Source of the DNA: Shewanella sp. MBTL60-112-B2
Lineage (GTDB): Bacteria; Pseudomonadota; Gammaproteobacteria; Enterobacterales; Shewanellaceae
Direction: 5' to 3'
DNA length: 64,000 nt
NCBI RefSeq assembly: GCF_019655055.1
Contig: NZ_BPFA01000010.1
Coordinates: 99,918-163,917, forward strand
Shown: one piece after another, positions 57,013 to 64,000 of the stretch
Numbering within the stretch: position 1 is the stretch's first letter
Layout of the letters: every line of letters begins with the position of its first letter
Position numbers and translations under genes: made by a program
The notes under the pieces: model-generated
Told to the model about the DNA's origin: nothing
Database searches by the model: none
Seen by the model: the letters and a program-made list of their open reading frames with translations, nothing else

Positions 57013-57780
57013 TTAGTGTGCGTGCGCTGCATCAGCAGTTGGTGCTGCAGCTTTTTCGATATCAAGTAGTTCAACTTCAAATACTAGCGTAGAGTTTGCA
57101 GGGATAGTACCTGTGTCACGGTCGCCATAAGCAAGATCTGCAGGGATAACAAACTTGTACTTAGAGCCAACAGACATCAACTGAACACCTTCAGTCCAAC
57201 CTGGAATAACACGATTTAGTGGGAAAGTCGCTGGCTCACCACGTGCAACAGAGCTATCAAACTCAGTGCCGTCAGTTAATGTACCTACGTAATGCACTTT
57301 AACAGTGTCTTCAGCTACAGGCTTGTCACCAGTACCTTCGGTAATGATTTCATACTGTAGACCAGAATCAGTCGTCACAACGCCTTCTTTAGCCTTGTTC
57401 GTATCTAGGAAAGCTTTGCTTTCGGCTAGGCTCTTTTCTGCTAAAGCTGTTGCCTGTGCTTGACGCTTCTCGTTTAGCTTCTCATCAAGCGTTTGCAAAA
57501 TCGTTTGCATCTCTTCTTGAGTCAGTTTTAGCTCGCTGTTTAGGCCTTCGCTGAAACCAGTAACGATTAGCTTTCTATCTACGTTTAGACCAAGCTCTTC
57601 TTGCTCTTTAATATGGCCAGCCATATAAGTACCGATAGATGCACCCACGCTGTAAGCTTCTTTTTGCGCTTCAGTTTTTAATTCTACAGGGGCATCGACT
57701 GCAACCGCTTGCTCTTGGTTACATGCCGTTAGACCGACTACGGCCAAAGCCACTAGTGAATATTTATAAATCGATTTCAT
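57013..57780 (-). CDS. fkpA: FKBP-type peptidyl-prolyl isomerase (FkpA/Mip-like lipoprotein)
   Basis: 255 residues. Lipoprotein signal with lipobox LTAC, C20. N-terminal dimerisation helices (about 30-120) rich in Glu/Gln, then the FKBP domain (GLQYEIITEGTG, VKVHYVGTLTDGTEFDSSVARGEP in part, VIPGWTEGVQLMSVG, LAYGDRDTG). A short His/Ala tail (TADAAHAH) ends it. Periplasmic chaperone-isomerase. The lipid anchor makes it closer to Mip than to soluble E. coli FkpA. Confidence 0.9.
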   Translation of the reverse strand: MKSIYKYSLVALAVVGLTACNQEQAVAVDAPVELKTEAQKEAYSVGASIGTYMAGHIKEQEELGLNVDRKLIVTGFSEGLNSELKLTQEEMQTILQTLDEKLNEKRQAQATALAEKSLAESKAFLDTNKAKEGVVTTDSGLQYEIITEGTGDKPVAEDTVKVHYVGTLTDGTEFDSSVARGEPATFPLNRVIPGWTEGVQLMSVGSKYKFVIPADLAYGDRDTGTIPANSTLVFEVELLDIEKAAAPTADAAHAH

Positions 57781-58230
57781 TAAAGCTTCCTCAGCATTTA
57801 CACGTGGTTAAACTAACCTTTATTTTTATTTAGGCGAACCACTTTATACTAGTTAAATTGGTTATTCCAATCCGATTGATTAAAAGCGATCCGTCTAGTA
57901 ATAACCAATCTTGTTCAAATGGATATGAATCTATTCTCTACACCTGTCTCGACAAAATATAGCGGTTTCTAGCCGATAACTTAGCAATGATTACCTTAAT
58001 CGTCATCTTAAAGACAACAGAATTTAGAGCGAGTTCATTCACAACATCATTCAGTTAACACAATTGTCAGCCTTCATTCAGGTTTCAGCTTAAATTTTTG
58101 CCACCATAGTTTATAAACCAAGTTTCCATATAGGTAGCTAGGCGTTGTATACTCAGCGTAACCATAACATCTCTTGCGCCTTCTCAATGAGTCGCAGAGT
58201 AAGTGACGTCCCCTATCCATCGAGGTTAAT
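57781..58230. other. Intergenic region fkpA / slyX
   Basis: 450 bp with no credible gene on either strand. It should hold both promoters (divergent genes). AT-rich; no repeat or palindrome of note. Confidence 0.45.
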
Positions 58231-58443
58231 TTGGATAATTTAGAAAATCGTGTCGAAGAGCTAGAAATGAAGATTGCCTTTCAAGATGGCACTATTGAAG
58301 AGCTCAACACCCAGGTCATTAAACTCAATAACCTGCTTTCATCACAGCAAGATCAACTACGGATCCTTCTTAGTAAGTTACAAGCTGTTGAACCAAGCAA
58401 TATGGCAAGCCAGTCAGAAGAAACACCTCCTCCCCACTATTAA
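58231..58443 (+). CDS. slyX: SlyX protein
   Basis: 70 residues from a TTG with GAGG six bases upstream. Coiled coil through residues 1-50 (ENRVEELEMKIAFQDGTIEE, LNTQVIKLNNLLSSQQDQLR) and a disordered tail ending PPPHY, the SlyX signature. Neighbours fkpA, as slyX does in E. coli. Function unknown. Confidence 0.92.
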   Translation: MDNLENRVEELEMKIAFQDGTIEELNTQVIKLNNLLSSQQDQLRILLSKLQAVEPSNMASQSEETPPPHY

Positions 58444-58740
58444 GGGTTCAAGCCACTTAAGATGAGTAGATTTAATCGAGTAAAAAGAGTACAACATAGC
58501 CTGTACTTTTAAGCATCCGATTACAATATTCATCTTATGTTCAGCTTAAATTCGTTATAAAACCCTTGATATCGTACTGAAATATTGTATGTTTTTATTA
58601 TTAATCTAAGGTCTGCACTTTAATCATTTATAATTGAATAAAATCGACTAACAGCTGCAATGTTGTTCAGAGTTCATTAGCCAGACAAAGTCAGTTTTAA
58701 GGAAGGCAATGCTACTAATGCAAATCAATGAGATCCGCAA

Positions 58741-60108
58741 ATGAGAAGCTTACTACTGCTAGCAACTATAATGCTAAGCCTTAGTGGCTGCGCGTTTAAC
58801 AGCATTTTTATTAATTACCCTTCTCAAATTGCCCCCGTTAAGGCTCAGCTAAATTCACCTACCCCACAAAATGCGGCAAAGATTGTCGAGTCAAAAATCG
58901 ATGGCGCCGATGGCTTGCTCTATGCCCAAGAGGCCGGTAGAAGCGCACAGATTGCCGGTAACTTCGATGCCAGTAAACAATACTACCAGCAAGCCGTATC
59001 TGCTTACCTCGCTTTCGATGATAAGGCCAAACTTAGCCTAAGCGACGCAGGAGCCACTGCCAGCAGTCTGTTCGTCAACGACAATGTTATTCCTTATCGC
59101 GGCCCAGGTTATGAGCGCATCATGCTGCATCAGTATCAGGCACTAAACTACCTATTCGATGGCGATCCCCAAGGGGCATTGGTCGAAGTCCGTCGCAGTA
59201 ATGAGTTACAAAGCCAAGAGCAGGCTCGCTACCAAAAATCGAATAAATCAGTGCAAGCTATGGCTAATGGCACCATAGACGCAGAGATGAATAAACTAGG
59301 CAAAGCTGCAGGCACTACCACCAGCTCTTTTTTGAACGCTTATAGCTATTACACCACAGGTATGCTGCATGAGATTTTAGGTGAACCGAACGATGCCTTT
59401 ATCGATTATCGTAAAGCTGCGCAGATCACCCCAAACAACCCCTATCTCCAGCAAGATTTAGTCAGGCTCGCCAAGCAACTCTCTATGCCTCAGTACGATG
59501 AATTTAAACGGCGCTGGGGTGAAGCGGTACTGCCTAACAAAGGCGATGGCCAAGTCATCGTTATGCTTGAACGTGGCTTTGTACCTGAGAAACAGAGCTT
59601 CACCGTGCCTTTTACCATTCACGGTAATTGGCAGACTGCATCTCTAGCCACTTATTACCCTAACAAACAACCCGTCAGGCAGGGGCAAATTCAAGGTTTA
59701 GGTACTGTGCTTAAAACCGCCCCCCTAGCCAATATCGATGCCTTAGCCATTACCGCTCTCAAAGAAGAGCTTCCTGCGGCACTAGTAAGACAAGCCGCAC
59801 GGATCTATGCCAAATCTGAGATGGCACGAAGCGTTGAGAGTGACACTAAGAGGCGTAACAATGACATCGACTATGCCTCTATCGCCATGCAGATTTTTAA
59901 CGTCGTCAGCGAACAAGCCGATAGACGTAGCTGGTTAACCTTACCGGAACAGGCACAGCTCGCCCGTGCATATGTAAAACCTGGTCGTTATTCGCTTATG
60001 CTAGACAACAACCCAGCCGACCCCATTGAAGTTAAGAGTGGACGTACAACCTTAGTCTGGGTAATTGACACTGGTAATTACACCCGTTTTTATTCAATAA
60101 TCATTTAG
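58741..60108 (+). CDS. COG3014 family lipoprotein
   Basis: 455 residues with lipobox LSGC, C17. TPR-like helical region in the first half (YYQQAVSAYLAF, YFTGMLHEI-type repeat read as YTTGMLHEILGEPNDAF, NNPYLQQDLVRLAKQL) and a beta-rich C-terminal half (VIVMLERGFVPEKQSF). COG3014 genes sit next to lpoB in many gammaproteobacteria; the role is unknown. Ends 23 bp before lpoB. Confidence 0.85.
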   Translation: MRSLLLLATIMLSLSGCAFNSIFINYPSQIAPVKAQLNSPTPQNAAKIVESKIDGADGLLYAQEAGRSAQIAGNFDASKQYYQQAVSAYLAFDDKAKLSLSDAGATASSLFVNDNVIPYRGPGYERIMLHQYQALNYLFDGDPQGALVEVRRSNELQSQEQARYQKSNKSVQAMANGTIDAEMNKLGKAAGTTTSSFLNAYSYYTTGMLHEILGEPNDAFIDYRKAAQITPNNPYLQQDLVRLAKQLSMPQYDEFKRRWGEAVLPNKGDGQVIVMLERGFVPEKQSFTVPFTIHGNWQTASLATYYPNKQPVRQGQIQGLGTVLKTAPLANIDALAITALKEELPAALVRQAARIYAKSEMARSVESDTKRRNNDIDYASIAMQIFNVVSEQADRRSWLTLPEQAQLARAYVKPGRYSLMLDNNPADPIEVKSGRTTLVWVIDTGNYTRFYSIII

Positions 60109-60131
60109 CAATCACTTGTATGGAACTTACT

Positions 60132-60725
60132 ATGAAACAATTTAAAGTCATTTTTATTCTTGCAGCAGTTATCGGTTTATCTGCCTGCCAATCAAAAGTT
60201 GAATACGGTGATGCCACAGAAGTGGAAACCGTTAACGAGAACTTCGGCTCAAGCGATCTTCAGGCTATTGCCGCTAAAATGGTCGACAGCATGCTGACCT
60301 TCCCACCTGTTGTGGCAATGACAGCCAATGACCGTCCAATTATTTTTGTCGATAAGATCAAGAACAAGACCTCAGAGCATATCGATACTGAATCTGTTAC
60401 CGATTCTATCAGCAATAAGCTACTACGCTCAGGTAAATTCCGCTTTATCGATATGACCAAAGTCGATTCAGTTCGTAAGCAGTTAGACTACCAGAACAAC
60501 TCAGGTATGGTTGACCCATCGACTGCGATTAACTTCGGTCGTCAAATTGGTGCCCAGTTCATGCTATACGGCAACCTGTCGAGCATCGTAAAGCAAGATG
60601 GCAGCACTAAAGACGTTTACTACAAGATGACCATGCGTTTAATGGATCTTGAAACAGGTCTAATCGAATGGTCTGACGAGAAAGAGATCCGTAAGGTTAA
60701 GTCTAAGTCTTTCTTAGGCCTATAA
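60132..60725 (+). CDS. lpoB: Penicillin-binding protein activator LpoB
   Basis: 197 residues from the ATG at 60132; an ATG at 60120 is in frame but precedes the lipoprotein signal (lipobox LSAC, C19). The domain (IIFVDKIKNKTSEHIDT, FRFIDMTKVDSVRKQLDYQ, INFGRQIGAQFMLYGNLSSI) matches LpoB, the outer-membrane lipoprotein that stimulates PBP1B. The YcfL-type gene often found just before lpoB is absent here. A strong terminator follows. Confidence 0.92.
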   Translation: MKQFKVIFILAAVIGLSACQSKVEYGDATEVETVNENFGSSDLQAIAAKMVDSMLTFPPVVAMTANDRPIIFVDKIKNKTSEHIDTESVTDSISNKLLRSGKFRFIDMTKVDSVRKQLDYQNNSGMVDPSTAINFGRQIGAQFMLYGNLSSIVKQDGSTKDVYYKMTMRLMDLETGLIEWSDEKEIRKVKSKSFLGL

Positions 60726-60751
60726 TTCTGTAACGGAATTCCCCTACAATG

Positions 60752-60780
60752 AAAAAGCCAGCTAGATGCTGGCTTTTTTA
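60752..60780 (+). terminator. Terminator after lpoB
   Basis: AAAAAGCCAGC / GCTGGCTTTTTT, loop TAGAT. Confidence 0.93.
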
Positions 60781-60937
60781 TTGGCTAAAATTGACGACTT
60801 TAATGCTTCTTCAGTAACTAGAAATAAGGTAACTTATGGCCTTTCTGCTCGCGAGCCATAGCTATTTAAAAAGCAGACAACAATGTCGAAAATAATAAGG
60901 GCTAAAGTCCATTAGATTTAATATTAAGGATGCTGTT

Positions 60938-63616
60938 TTGAAGTTGCCGTTTATAGGCTTTACCGCCGCTATGTTTTGCTCTTTGATTGCCTCAAATGCT
61001 AGCGGTAGCCAAATGAGTATAGAGCGTGATGCTACTCCCTACATTAGCCAGCAAGTTGCTGCGGATCGTTCTGAGCGAATTTCAAAGCTACACTATGACC
61101 TCGACTTTACCTTAACCGAGCAGGACTTTAGCGCCGTTAGCAAAGTCAGCTTTGAGCTAAGCGACACCACTCAGCCCCTGAGTTTAGACCTCAATCAAGC
61201 CCGAATTAACAGCTTTAGCCTCAATGGAAAAAAGGTCTATCCCAACTACAACAATAGCTATATCCAGCTCAATCCCCGTTTATTAAATAATGGTAGCAAC
61301 ACCATAGAGGTGGCGTTCACTCGCGATTACAGCAGCAATGGTGAAGGCCTGCATCGCTTCATCGACCCGGTTGATAACAAGATCTACCTCTACTCTCACT
61401 TTGAGCCCGCAGCTGCGCAGCAGATGTTTGCCGTATTCGATCAGCCCGACCTTAAGGCAAGCTTCACATTATCTGTTACTGCACCTGAGGAGTGGACAGT
61501 GATCAGTGCCATGAGAGAGACCTCTGTGAGCGCTCAAGGTGAGCAGCGTCGTTGGGTATTTCCTCAGTCACCTAAGCTCAGCCCCTATAACTTCTCTATG
61601 CACGCAGGCCCTTATTATGAGTGGCAAGATAACTCAGGTAAGTATCCATTACGTTTATTTGCGAGGCAGTCGGTTGCTAAGCAGGTCGATGAACAAGACT
61701 GGTTTAACTACACCCAGCGGGGGTTAACTTTCTTCGACAGTTACTTTGGGATCCCCTATCCATTTAGCAAGTACGATCAGGTCTTAGTACCAGATTTTCT
61801 CTATGGCGCTATGGAGAACGCAGCAGCAGTTACATTCAGTGAAAGTCGTTTCTTATCAAATAGCGAGATGACGAGCACCGAGAAACAACGCCTAGCCAGC
61901 GTCATCATGCATGAGATGGCGCCCCAATGGTTTGGCAACCTAGTCACCATGAAGTGGTGGAACGGCTTATGGTTAAACGAGAGCTTCGCTTCGTTTATGG
62001 GAACAATGGCCACCAGCCAAATAGCAGAGTTTAGCCATGCTTGGCGCAGTTTTTACGCCAAGAATAAGCAAACGGCTTACCAGCAAGATAGTTTAGCCAG
62101 TACTCACCCAATTGAGGTGCCTGTCGCCAGCAGCCAAAACGCTTTCGACAATATCGACGCCATCACCTATTCCAAGGGGGCATCGACACTGAAGCAACTG
62201 AGCTACCTTATTGGCGAGAAAACATTTCAAAAAGGGGTGCAGAACTACCTGACTCAATACAGTTATCAAAACGCCGAGTTAAAGGACTTTATCACCAGCT
62301 TAGAGCAGGCAGCAAAACGGGACTTAGGTCAATGGAGCCAAGACTGGCTTTACCATGCAGGAGTCAACATTCTGCAAGCCGAATTTAGCTGCAGCAATGG
62401 CCGGATCAGCAGCTTTAACCTCAAGCAAACTGCTGCAAGTAGTGCCTTACCTACTCTTAGGGAACAAAAAGTACTATTAGGCTTATTTACTCAAGGCCGA
62501 GACCGTTTACACCACAACATTAGCATCCCCGTTACCTATAGTGGTGAGAACACAGAAGTTAAGCAAGTTATCGGCCTACACTGTCCAGCTCTGGTCTACC
62601 CTAATTATCAAGATTGGGGCTTTGTAAAAGTAAGCCTAGACTCGACATCATTTAAAACGGCACAAGCTAATTTATCATCGGTCAAAGATCCGCTACTTCG
62701 TTCCATGTTGTGGCAAAGCCTGTGGGACAGCGTTCAAAGTGGCAATTTATCGTTAAATGATTACATAGGTACCGTGCTTATCAACTTACCGGGCGAGCGC
62801 GATCTCACCATCTTAGATCAAGTGCTATCCAGTCTATCAAGCGCACGGGGCTACTTAGACAAAATGGCACCAATCAATCAACGCTACGCCAAACAAGCGA
62901 TAAGAGCCATTGAACAAATGAGCCTTAGAAAGGTGATGGTCAATAAAGGTAACCGTGATATTCAGAGGCGCTGGTTTGCAATTTATATTGAGTTTGGCCG
63001 CAGCAGCGATGCATTAGATCATATGGATGCTCTACTCAAAAAAACGGCCAATATTAAAGGAATTGAGATAGACCAAGATCTACGCTGGAAGATGGTCGTT
63101 CACCTCAACCGCTTTGATCACCGTAATGCTCACTATTGGCTCAGTAAAGAACAGGCGGCGGATAACTCTGATAGCGGACAAAAATCGGCATTAGCCGCCC
63201 AGATAGTTCGGCCCGAAGCTTTGAAAAAAAGCCAGTGGTTAAATCGAATTCAGCAACCCACAAACCTGCCTTTTGCTAAAGTTCGCACTGTGATGGAAAA
63301 CCTTTATCCAAGCGAGCAGAAACTGCTGAGCGCCGTAACAGCCGAGCAACGACTCGTAACACTGCAACAGATAAGTAATACACATGATCCCGTGTTTATG
63401 CGCACCTATAACAAGACACTGATCCCAACAGAGTGCAGCTATGCTAATGCCGTTCGATTACAACGCCTTATTGATTCAAACAACGCCACTGAACCTAGTG
63501 CCACATTAACGACATTAGCTGAAAACACCTTGCCAGCTTCCAGCCTGCGCGCCCTAAAAGAGGCCGTGCAACACGAGCAAATGTGCTTATTAATCAAATC
63601 AAAGATGAAGCCTTAA
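60938..63616 (+). CDS. Secreted M1 aminopeptidase with altered zinc motif
   Basis: 892 residues from a TTG with AAGGA seven bases upstream, with a signal peptide (1-24, ASG|SQ). M1 metallopeptidase layout: N-terminal beta domain (YDLDFTLTEQDFSAVSKVSF), exopeptidase motif GAMEN at 290-294, zinc region HEMAPQWFGN at 325-334, third ligand E348 (WLNESFAS) at the correct x18 distance, and Tyr411 (TYSKGA). The second zinc His of HExxH (position 329) is Pro, codon CCC. Catalysis should be impaired. Long C-terminal helical domain. Periplasmic by its signal. Confidence 0.9.
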   Translation: MKLPFIGFTAAMFCSLIASNASGSQMSIERDATPYISQQVAADRSERISKLHYDLDFTLTEQDFSAVSKVSFELSDTTQPLSLDLNQARINSFSLNGKKVYPNYNNSYIQLNPRLLNNGSNTIEVAFTRDYSSNGEGLHRFIDPVDNKIYLYSHFEPAAAQQMFAVFDQPDLKASFTLSVTAPEEWTVISAMRETSVSAQGEQRRWVFPQSPKLSPYNFSMHAGPYYEWQDNSGKYPLRLFARQSVAKQVDEQDWFNYTQRGLTFFDSYFGIPYPFSKYDQVLVPDFLYGAMENAAAVTFSESRFLSNSEMTSTEKQRLASVIMHEMAPQWFGNLVTMKWWNGLWLNESFASFMGTMATSQIAEFSHAWRSFYAKNKQTAYQQDSLASTHPIEVPVASSQNAFDNIDAITYSKGASTLKQLSYLIGEKTFQKGVQNYLTQYSYQNAELKDFITSLEQAAKRDLGQWSQDWLYHAGVNILQAEFSCSNGRISSFNLKQTAASSALPTLREQKVLLGLFTQGRDRLHHNISIPVTYSGENTEVKQVIGLHCPALVYPNYQDWGFVKVSLDSTSFKTAQANLSSVKDPLLRSMLWQSLWDSVQSGNLSLNDYIGTVLINLPGERDLTILDQVLSSLSSARGYLDKMAPINQRYAKQAIRAIEQMSLRKVMVNKGNRDIQRRWFAIYIEFGRSSDALDHMDALLKKTANIKGIEIDQDLRWKMVVHLNRFDHRNAHYWLSKEQAADNSDSGQKSALAAQIVRPEALKKSQWLNRIQQPTNLPFAKVRTVMENLYPSEQKLLSAVTAEQRLVTLQQISNTHDPVFMRTYNKTLIPTECSYANAVRLQRLIDSNNATEPSATLTTLAENTLPASSLRALKEAVQHEQMCLLIKSKMKP

Positions 63617-63943
63617 GGCGAAAAGAAGTTTCGAGGAAAAAAGAGAAGGTTCTAGGGAAATGCTAAGACGGTACAAGCAGAGACGGATAAAGCCGAAAGG
63701 GCAAAAACGAAAAAGCAGGAAAAGCAAAAGCCTAAATCAATGCCCTCTTTTGATCTTATAGCAGGACCAAGTTCGCTCTAGCCGCGCAGCATTCTAGGTT
63801 CTAGGCCCTAGAAAAAGCAAAGCATCCTAATGCCCACTTCTCTGCTCCCTGCTTTTCCGAGCTTTCCCGTAAGTATTGTGGCTTAATAAACTTGTACACC
63901 GATATGAGGTAAACTGCCCTTAATATAGAACGGTGTAAACGTA
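63617..63943. other. Intergenic region before the IS-type gene
   Basis: 327 bp without a gene. The left part is purine-rich (63617-63735). Around 63790-63815 there is a CTAGGTTCTAGGCCCTAG-type short inverted repeat, and GGAAAAGC / GCTTTTCC arms further out. The right end may contain the left end of an insertion sequence. Confidence 0.5.
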
Positions 63944-64000
63944 ATGAAGACTCAACCAACTTATTCAACAGAATTTAAAATAGATGCAGCTAACCTTGTA
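63877..64000 (+). mobile_element. Left end of a probable IS3-family element
   Basis: Begins near TGTGGCTTAATAAACTTG and leads into a transposase start at 63944. The element runs off the window. The exact left boundary is inferred and could not be confirmed without the right end. Confidence 0.45.
63944..64000 (+). CDS. IS3-type transposase OrfA (start only)
   Basis: Nineteen codons, MKTQPTYSTEFKIDAANLV, match the usual beginning of IS3-family OrfA proteins (YSxEFKxxAAxLV, start of the helix-turn-helix). The rest lies beyond the window. Confidence 0.65.
   Translation, partial: MKTQPTYSTEFKIDAANLV

Overview
The window looks like chromosomal DNA of a marine Shewanella or a very close gammaproteobacterial relative. 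No 16S gene or database search was available, so this rests on gene content and order. The indicators are genes for DUF3019 and DUF3718 proteins; a DyP peroxidase whose residues D151, H224 and R242 coincide with the numbering I recall for Shewanella oneidensis TyrA; nrfA divergent from narQ-narP; mdh divergent from argR; and the blocks amgK-murU-djlA // lptD-surA-pdxA-rsmA-apaG-apaH and rplU-rpmA-obgE // ispB. The region is mostly core genome. I saw no rRNA, tRNA, CRISPR array, prophage or defence island.

Layout. 1-5 kb: a truncated VOC protein, an SDR, small membrane proteins, a tandem Usp protein, a DUF1971 protein, a YcxB protein and a YhhY-like acetyltransferase. 5-8.3 kb: a compact cluster of an OmpV/MipA porin-like protein, a DUF3019 secreted protein and an RstA/RstB-like two-component system. 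8.3-13 kb: DUF1289, a MITE-like repeat, a DUF4136 lipoprotein, a Ycf46-like AAA+ ATPase and the yiaW-yiaV pair. 13-18.6 kb: purT, a hydroxyacid dehydrogenase, a beta-barrel protein, then djlA, murU and amgK (envelope and peptidoglycan recycling). 18.7-26 kb: lptD through apaH, interrupted between rsmA and apaG by a second, inverted copy of the MITE-like repeat. 26-36 kb: a chemoreceptor behind a near-consensus sigma-28 promoter, DUF3718, folA, yjjPB, obgE-rpmA-rplU, ispB, mdh and argR (with ARG boxes). 36-43 kb: a cupin, the DyP peroxidase, the ferric-iron ABC transporter fbpABC (with a candidate Fur box) and fpr. 43-52 kb: small proteins, an Atm1-like exporter, aroG, a transglutaminase-like/TPR lipoprotein, glnK-amtB and an isochorismatase-fold hydrolase. 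52-56 kb: nrfA divergent from narQP around a NarP-type 7-2-7 palindrome. 56-64 kb: yacL, fkpA, slyX, a COG3014 lipoprotein with lpoB, a secreted M1 aminopeptidase and the first codons of an IS3-type transposase.

How the genes fit together. Three functional themes recur: building and recycling the envelope (lptD, surA, fkpA, murU, amgK, lpoB), nitrogen and respiratory sensing (narQP-nrfA, glnK-amtB), and iron/redox balance (fbpABC, DyP, fpr, Atm1-like exporter).

The most notable observations are: an M1 aminopeptidase whose zinc motif reads HEMAP instead of HExxH, so one zinc ligand is missing; two inverted copies of a hairpin-forming repeat with conserved terminal inverted repeats, one splitting a conserved operon; the OmpV-DUF3019-RstAB-like cluster as a candidate self-contained sensing module; a terminator-like hairpin between fbpA and fbpBC; and several small proteins with good ribosome binding sites but no known role.
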